Of a stretch of 32,948 nt of DNA, positions 12,245-23,090 are shown in pieces; positions within the stretch are counted from its first letter, which is position 1, and each line of letters starts with the position of its first letter. The position numbers and the translations under genes are program-made. Under the pieces are notes generated by a model, which was not told the DNA's origin, searched no databases, and saw nothing but the letters and a program-made list of their open reading frames with translations. Source of the DNA: Nephromyces sp. MM_2019 (lineage: Eukaryota; Apicomplexa; Aconoidasida; Nephromycida); contig JADHZB010001626.1 of assembly GCA_015657535.1 (NCBI GenBank), forward strand, positions 1 to 32,948. Reading direction: 5' to 3'.

Positions 12245-15200
12245 CTGTAAATAATGAACGAAAACCCTACAATAACTGCGCTGGTGGGGGGTTGATAATA
12301 TCATGAATAAATCTACATAACGTATATGCGCTACGGCGTGTCAAGGATGGAAATTAGCATAGAGAAAGACATTGCCACTTGAAAATCCCTCCTCAAAAGT
12401 TAGCTGCTTGCCCCAATCACATTCAATATTCATTGCTTCATAAGCGCATGCCGATTACCATTTCACTGCTGCTATGAAGTATAAGCTGTATAACTACTTT
12501 GCGTCAAAGTGGGAAAGATGACATTTAGCATTTTTGATAGCAATTATTTGCAAAGCTGTTTCACTTACGATGATTTACTTATTCTACACTTATGGCAAGC
12601 TCTCGTCTCATTATGTTTTTGTCTCGCAATTACCAGCGCTGAGTTATGGTGCGAAAGTTATGCTGCGAAAATAGTAATCGACAGCGCTTCGTGGCATTTT
12701 TTATGTCGCAATATTACTATGCCTGTGATAAGCTGTTACCCTCTGATAGCAAGTATCAGGTACCTATAGGAAAGCTACTTGACTATTATTTTAAACCTTC
12801 AAGTTTCTTTGAACTATCTGCTATTCCCTGCACTCGTAAATATCCTTTTATACTTGTGCTCATCTGCAGTTATCGTTACCCTGACCTCGGCTATTCCATT
12901 CGGTATTACGAAGCACCTACCAACCATAGTCCTTTGCCAGTACAAACCAGAAATTATCTGATTCTAATATCTACCAGCCGCTCAATATTGTTATAAGCTT
13001 AGTTTTAGGCTTTGCCCTTTCCTCGTCTCCCAATTACCTATTCGCTGATTTTCAATGGCAGCAAGGGTATTTCGATGAAATCCATCATTGTGTGGATGTG
13101 TCCAATTTTCATGCGCCATTTCGCTTCTTCAGTATAGTGTGATTGCTCCTTCAATATGTAGCCGTGGGCCTGCATATTTATAGGTATATGTTCATGCTAG
13201 CACGTATCGTTTGAGCCGGTATCCATACAATTTTGGCTATAAACGCATGTTTACTCTTGGAATTTTCAGTATGCACGAAGCGCATTTCGCCTTTATTAAG
13301 AATAACAGATTTTTCTGTCATCCATGAATTGAAGGTATTGAAGTGTAATGTTTTAGGTTAAGGCAACGGCAAAGGTTCGCAAATGCTATTCTTCACGTTT
13401 GTACGCATGTGTGCAAGTCATGCAGTATGCTTAAGATACTCCGCTATTGACTATTAAACCTTCCAGATATCGGCTCAATTTATGTCGAAATTTCCCTACC
13501 AAATCTCACTGGAACTACCCTCTCCTCTGTAGAGGAGTTTTCCCTTACTCAAGCATCGTTAAATTAACACAAAATAAATCCGGTTGAATATTTTGTTAGA
13601 TGCAAAAAATTCTGATCACCTCTCCTGTTTGCCCTTATTGGGATATTGTTTTTCTTATTCCTAGCTCCTGTATTCCCTTTGTAGACTTATAAACCTAGTA
13701 GATGCAACTATTCTTTAAAGGGTCTATTGAATGAACCGTAAGCTTCTTAAAAAAATTATATCATTCAACTGCTCCAGTGGCAACCATAAAATAAAATATG
13801 GAACATTCTCAGGTCTTTGATATATTGATGAAAAAGCGAACAAAGTATAAAGCATATTCCTTGTCCTTGCTTAGGCATCACAATTGTTCATCAATCAAGG
13901 GGGTGAAATAAAACACAAAATGGTTGCCTACCAGTAAGGAAAATCTACGCTGATAACCACGAAAATCGGAACTCACAGAGTTTTTGGGGTTTATTTCAGC
14001 CTTCTAGAAACGCTACAGCAGTCTCAAGAGAACCACCCCCATTAATTAGACCTTGATAAGGGGCACTGAATTAGCCTCCATAAAAATTAGAGGACACTGC
14101 CTTGAATGTGCAAACAAGTTTGCACGCGGTGATGAAGTTTGTCTCAGCAAGGAGAGTACTTGATTCAAAAGATACAGCAAAATAGGAAACTAAAAGACGA
14201 AACGAACATAATTTTATGATTCCTCCATTTTTATCCACACTTAAATTAGATGCTCCATGATTGATGCCGGTAATGCACTGAGGTTGTTATCCGTGTCTTC
14301 TTTTGTTTTGCCAGATTTGCGTAATTTTCTATTGGGATTCTCAAAGATGCAAGAGAACGTAGGCACTGCACAACTCATTCCTTTAAGTTGTCGTATGTCA
14401 GGATGGACTAGTTGTGCACCGGTCTAATAAGCATAGGGTTACAGAATGAAAACCTCCGCGCTACGTCCACCATCATTCCCTCTATATAGTGATCAAGCTT
14501 AAGCTGGATGTGGCACAAACTTTTCTTTGGAATTAAAAGTAAGCATGCCACCGTACCTCTATGTATTCTGTACCAGTGAAAGTCATATATATAAGGACAG
14601 CAGCTGGGTATTAACGTTGAGACATGCCGTCCTAACTTACAAAACCGTCGAAACTTGAAAGTAAATCAATCACAAAAGTTATCAGAGGTATTTATGATTT
14701 TGTGAATGTTAAAACCATGAGGATGGGTAAGTGGTTACCTTCAATGATTCAACCCTGCAACTATTGACCTGATCTTAGCGTAGCACAGCTGATTACCTTA
14801 TGGCATCCAAGACCTCGCCATGTATCATGTTTGCGCTTGACGTTGACCGGGAGGCTTTAATGTTTAGTGCGATTAGTCGCGCTATCTTTGACATTCCAGT
14901 ACTGCCATTCAAACAGGAGCACGCAACACTATCAGCACAGCATTTGTAGCAAACCCTTGAAATGCATAAGCGACACAGTTAGTGCCTGGAATGCTCTGGT
15001 GGCATCACCGGTTCGCACTAGGAGTACAGAGCCGACATCAGAGCATAAGCATAACTCAAAAGACAACCTCCTAATCAACTTAAGCAAAGAAAGGCAGGTT
15101 CAGCTCTACTTGCCTAACTTATCCATCCAGGTGACCATCGAAGGCGTATCGAATCTCGTGCGCGACTACCAACACTAGAGAATGCAATGTTCAAACTGAT

Positions 15201-17501
15201 TACGGAGAATCCCTCATGACATATATTCGTTTGGAGGAGCTTTATCGCAAAAAAGATCACAATTATACAACGGTAATCACAAGAGGTACAGTGGGTGCCG
15301 CCAGTGACTGCTGTAAAGTGAACCAGCACTCAGCGACATCGAAACTTAATGTGCCGCCATAGTGCTAGCGTCTACCAATTCTCACTAATACGATCCTATG
15401 CAATACCCCACGCTCCACCACTTAACGAGCAGCCCATGCGGCTAGCAAATGATGATGCTACCACCAGCAGAGCCTTAGGGCGATGCGAGCGACAAACATA
15501 TAAGAAGGGAAATGCACAGCTAAGCATCTCGAGTGGTATATCGCAACACGCCTCAGAAATTACTACTAGCTAAGAACATACAACACATGCAGCCCCCACA
15601 TAAATACACACCATATTCAGCGCCAACCTAAATAAACTGGCGAAAAACACAGCGCTAAACTTCAGCGATGTGTCAAAATATTTCAATTAGAAACGAGAGC
15701 AGAGCAGCAACTTCCCGGAAACGGAGAAAATGTCTTCACCGCTCCACTACTAGTGGTACATAAGATCTCGGAGGCAAGGCTCTTCGTGGCTTTCTTAGCT
15801 TTAAATGGATGGTTGGCGAAAGTATAACCGCAACCCAAGTACAAACATGTCTCGTTCTGTTTACGTCATCTTGGTTTTACATGAACAGCAACCTGGACCT
15901 CATGGTTGTTGTGATCGTTGGGAAATAACCCTAACATCTTCACCTAAAGGCCTGCATCCACTATAAGCTAGCTACCTAGTCTGGAAACAAACCTGTCCAA
16001 CGCACAACCTCAGCTTAATCAATTATCAATTCTCCGCACGAGAAGTTACCTTCAATAAGCTTTCGTACCTCGCGAGCAACAAAATTTAAGGCAAGCAAAA
16101 GTAATTACAATCTCATATATGCAACAGACATCTATTCTTTCCACAAAGCCTTTGAACCAGCCTCGCGAGTAAACTTTTTACGGGACATGAAATTTTAAGC
16201 ATAGAGACCCAAGAAGAAAAACTCCCCCAAACAACAAATATAAGACACACCAAGCGCAAAACAAGGGCAGTAAACAAGGAATCTAGCCCCACTTGCGACA
16301 GGTTGAAGCGCCTAGGTAACGTACAAATAGAGAACGGCATCGCAATTAACAAAGCATGAATATAGGAGCACTGTTTGCATGCAACAAAGTAGAGGACCAT
16401 AAAGATCTGAGCCATCATAAAATATGAAAATGCACTAATTAAATCCTGACCCATCCAAGTCGCTACTTTTCCAGCTATGACATGCACCCAACAAAAAGCT
16501 GCTGAATATGTGTATCATATCAATCGCTGCAAAGACAAGGAGTAACGCTAACAAAGAATCAAGTGCTGTACTTCCCTTCCTTTGCTAAATTCTGCCAATT
16601 AGAAATTTAGCTGGACCAAAAAAATCGATGGCACTTCTTAATTGTACGTAATCTGCGAGCTCAGCTCCCAAACAGCTAAAAATATTTCAAGCACAGATAA
16701 ATTCATTCATATCAAAGTCACCACGTAAAATTGCCCTGAAGTGAAGCAACGGCAGTAGAGCGTACTCCATTCAAATTACAAAAAATCCATGGTATCATCT
16801 ACAAATAATTTTTCACAAATCACAGCAGTGCTCTGGCCATATCAAACGCGTTCCCAAGAAGCACCTACGTATTCTACTTAATATTTCTGCAGCGGAGGCT
16901 AATCTTATTTTCAGCAACTAGTATCGCAAATTCCAAGGAAAATAAACTGACATGCATACAAGGGTTCGATGCACCCTATACGATCAAAATCCACAAAAGG
17001 CAACCAGCCAATCAGGAAAATACAACAAATATGCAAATATTAAAGAGAAAGCTAGCTAGCAACCCGCAGCAATAAGTTTAGGGCTAGTAAGAAAAATTCA
17101 TAAAAAGTACAAAGACACTGCGTTACCAACAGCCTTGAATTACGTATCATGAACGTACATAGCATGAGCGGCGTTTCAATATCAACATCTATAATACTAG
17201 CCATACACAGAAATAAAGGAGCACGCAAATGATGGCAAAGTGATACGAAATATAAGCTAGTGTAGAGCGAGAGTCATCGCGACCAACTTGTAGCAACAAA
17301 TCAACGCAACAAGTCAGCATCCTAATAAACTCTGAACAAATTTTCCCTCTCTTGTGGCTATTTTCGCAACTAGCGCATGAAGCCTGCTTAACACATTCAA
17401 TATTCTGCTTTGAATAAATGCACATATACCACAATAGTGACATCGCTGCAGCACTATAAAAAAATATCGAGAAATTCCTGCAAACATAACAATAAAGTAT
17501 C
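12245..17501. other. 5.2-kb region without a supportable gene
   Basis: It should hold the first exon or exons and promoter of the alveolin gene and the 3' UTR of the OHCU decarboxylase gene. A possible start exon is ATG at about 14848 with donor ATAAG|GTAATC, followed by a 16-base block with donor TTGAAG|GTAACC, but no later exon of matching phase was found. From about 14850 onward the plus strand becomes more A/C-rich, with isolated open frames at 14867-15178 (+), 15349-15573 (+) and 16113-16487 (-, hydrophobic). None shows splice partners or a known family. Confidence 0.5.
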
Positions 17502-19343
17502 TCAAGCGGAAATTACTTTCTGTAGCCTCAACCGAGTGATTTTAGCTTGTTCAACAGAAGCTTGTCGGAGTTCAATGAGGCTTGAGTTCCCGATTCTATC
17601 CTGCATTATTGCAAGCATTTCTTCAGGGGCTTTTCCCGTTGCACAAACCATAAAGCGGAAACTATGCTTCTTTTCATAGAGTTCATTATCTGAGAATGCA
17701 CAGAAAGTAGCAAAAAGTATATGAAGAACAAGCAGGAAAAGGCAGAAGGCAAAGCAAAGCTTTGCGCAGTGATACTCGCATTGCTTAGTCACAGTGCTGG
17801 ACGAAAGGAAAAAAATTAATGCGCCCGTATTTAAAAGCACAAGTAAATGGCAGTATATCCTCATAAATTCAAAAATATCAGTCTAACAAAAAGTGAATAG
17901 CATCGCCTAAAAATCAAGTTGCTGGCTAGCTACCGAATGGATTAGGTATGAAAAAAGATGGCGCAAATCAACCCCATAGCCCCTCTTCCGGGCACAGCAT
18001 ATTCTTAAATTCATGCTTCAAAAATTACCAGCTCATTAATACTATCTAGTGTATGATATAAAAAACAGATCATATTAAGTGAGCACATTCCAAATCAATA
18101 CAAAAAATGTAATGCAACTCCCTGGTCACCACATTAAGCATGGGATACAGTCAAACTTGATAAAACTAAAAAAGAGAAATCCAATCCACTACGAATCACT
18201 ACAGAAAAATATCTAGATTGAAGCATATGGTCTCCTTCCACCAAGAAAGTTACGTATTCATGGATACACAACACCAAAGGCGACGTTAAAATTCGTGGAC
18301 AAAAACATCGGGTATGATGATATAAAACAGAGGGGAAGCCCTCTAAGAAATAGGGGGGAAAATTCATATCGTTACTTACAATCCAAACACCTACACAAAA
18401 CATGTATTATTTGTCATTCAAGTAATCCACAATTCCTTACTCTTCTTCACTGCATAAAAAAGAACACCAAGTCCATTAGTTACAATCAAAATACCCACAT
18501 AAAACACGCATTATTTCTCATTCATCAAGTAATCCTCAATTCCTCATTCGCTCTTTTCCCCGTCGAACATATCCTACTCAAGACTAACTTCACTCGCAAC
18601 TTCAACTCATAATTTACTATTCTAACTTCCACAATATCTGCTTACATTTCTTCAAATCAGCGAGAGTCTCTTCGCTAGCTTCACCCATCTTGCCTTGCTC
18701 AGTCTTTGCTTGCTCAGCAACCGCGGCATATTTCTTGCGGAGACTCTCAAGATCGCCAATTTTCGGGTGATGTTCTAAGGTTAAAAGCACTTGATCGTCC
18801 GGTAAATTAAACCATTGGACATCGCACGCATCCAACAACGCGGAAAAATCCCTGGAGATCAAAAAAGGCACAGCAAGAACTTTGGGCGTAGTTGACGCGG
18901 GAACACACTCGAGCAAAGACTCAACATCCGCTAGCCGGGCATTTTCATGAAGAATATTCGTTAAGCAAAATTCTAAACCCCACAAAAGAGATAATCCTCA
19001 AATGAAAAAACCACAAGAAAACAGGGCACCACAAACAAACTCAAAATTTCGCAACATACATCCCATTCAATCAAGCTCTAAAACGATGAAACATCCAAAA
19101 GAACGCTAGTTCTCAACATTCAACAAACTTTGAAAATAAAGATCGTGAGCATCAAGATTATCTGCTTATAAAACAAGAGTATTCAACACACAAATAAACT
19201 CCAATTGCTTATTCCTATGCAACTACGTACTGGAAGGGGCGAAGGTCCGCAATCTTCTGCCCAACAATAGGAGAATGGCAGGCATCCTCGATTATCTTCT
19301 TCGCTGCATCAGCCGGAAGGTCGTTGAAAGCTTTCATATCCAT
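17502..19343 (-). CDS. URAD: OHCU decarboxylase (urate degradation), complete, three exons
   Basis: Exons 19343-19231, 18851-18646 and 17689-17502 join in frame (donors CCA|GTACGT and AAAT|GTAAGC; acceptors CTCCAG and TCTCAG) to a 168-residue protein, a usual length for this family. It starts MDMKAFNDLPADAAKKIIED, continues with IADLRPFQDFSALLDA, and carries the family block EHHPKIGDLESLRKKY (about residues 64-79), EQGKMGEASEE (about 89-99), NELYEKKHSFRFMVCATGK (about 108-126) and the tail QAKITRLRLQKVISA. The enzyme decarboxylates 2-oxo-4-hydroxy-4-carboxy-5-ureidoimidazoline to S-allantoin, the third step after urate oxidase and hydroxyisourate hydrolase. The catalytic His of HHPKIG and the Glu of EQG are present, as is Arg in the C-terminal TRLRL. 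The end ISA is not a type-1 peroxisomal signal, and no type-2 signal is seen near the N-terminus. The symbol is that of the animal orthologue. No other purine-degradation gene lies in the window. Confidence 0.95.
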
Positions 19344-20737
19344 TGTTGCACAAGTTATCCAAGCAAATCACAAAGAAACTTTCTCGAATTTTAAAAAATT
19401 TCAGAGTAAGAATCGAAAGCAAAAACTAATAGCAGCGGCGCGTCAACTCGTAATGTTCGGAGTCCTACACAACAAAAAAATAAGAAAAATATAATTAACG
19501 CATCATCCGTCAGCTGTGTTCGAGTAAACAAGAGCACGCGAAATGGGCAGAGTGTTTGGAGCACGGAAAAACAAAGACTTGGTTTGCTGCGTGACATGTT
19601 GAGCGTCGGAGATAGAGACAGGTGAACATAAATGCCCTGGTAGCAGAAATGCGTCATCAAAAGTAACGGACGCCGGAGATGCGCCGAAGCCAGCCTCTCT
19701 GGGTGTAACACCCGAGGCTGTAGTGCGTGGGCGCGCGCTCTCACAGCTTATTCTCTTCCTCTATAGACTGCAGCGCGTGGCCACGAAGCGTTGATGCGAT
19801 GCATATAGTGCGAAAACGACATCATTACTGTGCAAAAGGAAATCATCTTCGTATCCTCAGAAATGAGCAGCACCCGGAGACACCCACGGACGAGATAACT
19901 TCTGCGAATGCTGCAGTAGCGGGCAGATTGCACCCGCAAGATTGCTGAGGCAGGATTGCATCCTCAATTATAGTTAATAGACGAGAGCCTAAGAATTGTA
20001 GAATCACACGGTAGATTACACCCTTGGGATTGCTGAGATGGCTGATCGAGTGCACCGTCAGCATCGATGAAACACCTTAAATCGATAAACTTCGAAGCAG
20101 AATGAAGTTACGCCGGGTAAACAAAAAGATAGTAGCCTTCGCTATTTCGGCAGATTGTACTTTTGGGTAGACACGGGTCAGCAAATGCAAAACTTGAGGG
20201 TTCATGTAAAACTACGCTTAGGCGGTGGTACCCGTGCTATAAACAGCTGGAAAGCAACAGAAAAAGAAGAAATAGTAGGCTCATCTCTAAGAAAATAAGT
20301 AAATTTATTAGGTTCTCTCTGCATAGTCAATTCAGATGTATTTTTTAGCTGGGAGATTTCGATGTTTGTAAACTGGAGCTCTGAAGAGGGATGCTGAGCA
20401 TGTCGATCCATGGGGAGTTACGGTAGCCCCAGAAGCAAAGAGTGAACTGCTGCACTTTCCCAAATAGAAGTATATCTCTCACGTAAATGTGTGAAAACTT
20501 AGCACAAAAGCAGGACAAAACAACTGCTTTGCCTTGCTGGCAGGTAGCTCATTTTTTCCCCCAGGTAAGAGTAGCAGCGAGGAGATTTCCTTCTTAGTTT
20601 CAAACTTTCTTAGTTCTTTCTTGCTTTGCTAGTTACCTTCTTACTTTCTTCCTTATTTGCTTACCTTCCTCCTCTCTTCCTTTGTTGCCTACCATGCTTC
20701 TCTCTTCCCTTGCGACTTACACTAGCTTCTTTCTTAC
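19344..20737. other. Upstream region of the OHCU gene and possible 3' exons of the next gene
   Basis: The first few hundred bases above 19343 are the likely promoter and 5' UTR of the OHCU decarboxylase gene; a GC-rich patch (GTGGGCGCGCGCTC) sits at about 19726-19740. On the minus strand a frame from about 20625 down to about 20486 is open (LRKFETKKEISSLLL, then PGGKNELPASKAKQLF) and could be a terminal exon of the signal-peptide gene, but its link to the upstream exons is unproven. Nothing else was recognised. Confidence 0.4.
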
Positions 20738-20760
20738 CTTCTCACTTTCCTTCCTACTTC
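20580..20760. repeat. Pyrimidine-rich tract with repeated CTTAC
   Basis: The plus strand is dominated by CTT, TTCC and TCTC. CTTAC or TTACC recurs at about 20633, 20640, 20660, 20716 and 20734, so the minus strand reads as polypurine with a series of GTAA(G) donor-like words within about 105 bp. Confidence 0.7.
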
Positions 20761-21162
20761 CATGGCCTTCTCTGAGAAATGAAGTCACAAAAAGGGGAGC
20801 ACATACACCCCGATACGTGACATGCATACGTAGATAAGTTGAAATACATGTGAGTCGGTTTCTATTTTGGCAAAAAGCGAGAAGTACTTTTTTGTGGGTA
20901 AATTTCAATTACCCCCTAGGTTTAAGAATGATGCTGCGGTGACTAAATTTCTTGCAAGAGCATACTTCTGATAAAAAGCCGAAGTCAAGTTTCGCTCTAC
21001 GGTATTACTACCAGGAGTCTTTTGTTCATTCCCTCGAAATTTCTTCTTTGTGACAGCGCATCTGCATATTTCACCCGAAAGTGCGCGCATTCCAGCAAGA
21101 CAACTGACCAAGAGCAGTAGTGTTAGGGGAATGCACCAAATATGATTATAGGTTTTACCCAT
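20738..21162 (-). CDS. 5' exons of a signal-peptide protein of unknown function
   Basis: Exon 1 runs from ATG at 21162 to 20913 (donor CTAGGGG|GTAATT, 83 codons plus one base). It opens with MGKTYNHIWCIPLTLLLLVS, a classic signal peptide with a positive start and a Leu-rich core, then ALSGEICRCAVTKKKFRG and a Ser/Thr/Asn/Lys/Arg-rich stretch up to SAFYQKYALARNLVTAASF. A second, short exon 20771-20738 (acceptor TTTCTCAG, donor GAGAAG|GTAAGA) joins in frame and adds KAMEVGRKVR. Later exons are uncertain. A signal peptide followed by a basic, hydroxylated, acid-poor leader is the pattern of apicoplast-targeted proteins in apicomplexans, but an ordinary secreted or vesicle protein is equally possible, since the mature domain is not seen. 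The start was chosen because the signal core follows directly. The gene faces away from the one starting at 21500. Confidence 0.45.
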
Positions 21163-21499
21163 ATATATGTAAAGTATTAAAAAAGACTTTAAAGCTTATT
21201 TATCTTGTCATTCCAATATTAACTCAAGTTCAACAAGGGAAGTATGAAAAAAAAATTGAAATTTGAATTGATTGTATTGATTATAAACTTTTTTGGGTCA
21301 ATTCAGGAGTCGAAGCTAATGAAAATGCATCAAAAATTTGCGCCTTTTTGTAATGGTAGCAAGAAGATTATTACTTTTTTAAAATATTTTCATCAAATAG
21401 AAGGATTAGCACTACATTTCAGTGACTTATACTAACGCCGAAAAAAGAGTTTCTCCTACCCTTATGGTTTCCTAGTTGATTAAATTCACAACATAAGAA
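21163..21499. promoter_or_regulatory. Probable divergent promoter
   Basis: 337 bp separate two start codons pointing away from each other (21162 minus, 21500 plus). The stretch is AT-rich, with ATATATAT next to the minus-strand start. A 63-codon open frame at 21244-21435 is Lys/Phe/Ile-rich and probably a chance frame in AT-rich DNA. No defined promoter element was identified. Confidence 0.3.
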
Positions 21500-23090
21500 A
21501 TGGTTGTGTGTGAAGCAGCTTCTAGCTCTGATTCGAATAAACCACAATTAGCGAGTTCCGGCAATTCTACTCAATTTTCTCTGAATTTATGGGCAAAAGT
21601 GGTTATGATTCCTGATGATACCAAGCTAATGTGGATTGTAACTGTAAGTTATCCACGTATGCATGCTGTATGCTGGCAGTGAATCTTCTATAAAGAGCAG
21701 TTCAGGAATATCCAACTAAAGTTTCTTTGTGTATACAATACAAATGACCAGCACTTCCATGGTGGGTTTATTTTTATTTAACCGGAGAATTTCTTGAAGT
21801 TTGGAGGTAATGTTAAGCATCCAGTAACGGTAGCTTTAGCATGAAAAACCCTATGCTATTTAGTAGTGTGAAACATCCAGTAGCTGCAGCTTCAACCTAA
21901 AAATCTCTATACTAGTTAATTACGCAAAACACCTATTAACTGCTGTTCCAACCTACACAGCCCTATACTAGTTATCAGTGACTAGATAAACCACTCATTG
22001 TCTTAACTCTTGAGTAACAGCGGCTAGCAGGCAAACCATCAATCAGTAGTAGCAGCCAGATTGCAATTTTTAATGCAAGTATTAGCAGCAGCACTGAAAA
22101 TTTGTGACTGCTGTCATTAGGTAATACCCAAACAGTTTGTTATCGGAACCAAGCTAGATGCATAGATACTGGTACGAAGGCTTCAGATATTTTAAGCAGT
22201 TACAGCAATTAGGATTTTTCTTTTCGAAACTAGCGTATAAGTTAGAGTATTAGGTACCTGGCAGCGTAGACAATGCCACATACTTAACCGCAAAAGTCGC
22301 TTTTGTTCACAAAAACCTTAATTAGGAGCATAAGCCTGGTTTTTTATGCTTATTTATGAGATTATGGCTAGAAGTTTTTAGAGAAATAACGTACTATATA
22401 GTTTATCAAGAAATCAGAAAGTTGATCTAGCGACTTTATGAATATGGCTTGTCAAACTTAGGTCCTAGGGGATCTAATTCTTCACCTTTAAGAATCTACA
22501 TTTTGTTATTTCACAGGAAGTAAAAAAAAATTACCAAATCTTTCTAAATCACACAGTCTAGGTCTGATCTAAAATCACTAGAAAATAAAAAATTCTTGCT
22601 ATCATTCCATCTAAACCATCAATATGCTTTAGGCTAGCTTTCACATGAGTGGAAAATTATCATCCTTACTAAACAGGGAGAGTGGCAAGTGATGAAGACA
22701 TTCCAAATCAAGGGGAAAGTCCAATTTTTGCGGAAATGCGATGGAAAAAATGCAAAAAAGTAAATCGAACGGGTAAGTGGGGGTGCAATTTCATGTGTAG
22801 CGTGTTGGTGTGTGTGTGTGGGTGTGGGTGTGTGTGCACAACTGTGTATGTGTGTGACTGTGTGGGTGAGTGGAAGAAAATGTAATAGGTGCAGAAAATG
22901 CAAAAATTTGCCGCGTGTGCAGCTCTTTTTCTCCACAGAACAAAAGGGGGTCATGATGCTCCAGCAGCTTCTTGAACAATCCTTCTGTAACGCCTGTCTT
23001 TATATTTCAAGGGAAAGTACTGCTATTGAAGATTGCGCAGGAATCGGAGCATCAGTGATTAAAACTGCTAGACCTCTAAAGGGCTTTTGA
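21500..23090 (+). CDS. Small protein of unknown function, two alternative exon models
   Basis: The start ATG at 21500 opens MVVCEAASSSDSNKPQLASS and then SLNLWAKVVMIPDDTKLMWI. Model A: exon 21500-21643 (strong donor ACT|GTAAGT, phase 0) to 22677-22763, ending in TAA after GEWQVMKTFQIKGKVQFLRK; 76 residues. Model B: exon 21500-21656 (donor CCAC|GTATGC, phase 1), exon 22677-22772 read in another frame (VASDEDIPNQGESPIFAEMR, donor ACGG|GTAAGT), and exon 22939-23090 (acceptor CTCCACAG), ending TARPLKGF and TGA; 134 residues. Model B explains the good GTAAGT donor at 22773, the pyrimidine-rich acceptor at 22938 and a 49-codon open last exon. Model A uses the better first donor. Both keep frame. 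The Ser/Asn-rich start is probably disordered; no domain was recognised. The third-exon intron of model B carries a TG tract. Confidence 0.4.
22803..22868. repeat. TG-rich microsatellite
   Basis: Interrupted (TG)n with GGGTGTGGGTG. In model B of the gene at 21500-23090 it lies in the intron 22773-22938, on the sense strand. Confidence 0.9.

Noticed and set aside
12300..14900. Start exon for the alveolin gene
   Set aside because: Several ATG plus donor combinations were tried (for example near 14848 and 14590) but none gives a phase-1 junction to the exon at 12244 without further unproven exons.
14867..15178. 103-codon plus-strand frame
   Set aside because: The translation shows no conserved motif and there are no flanking exons in phase. 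Treated as chance.
16376..16383. TGCATGCA, a motif bound by one Plasmodium AP2 protein
   Set aside because: A single 8-mer is expected about this often by chance and it is not next to an identified start codon.
16113..16487. 124-codon hydrophobic minus-strand frame resembling a membrane protein
   Set aside because: It has no family resemblance, no splice partners and a composition expected of AT-rich DNA read by chance; its length is not exceptional for 33 kb in six frames.
16955..17000. GGTTCGA-like T-arm suggesting a tRNA
   Set aside because: The stem and loop do not have the T-arm geometry, and no acceptor stem or anticodon arm can be drawn around it.
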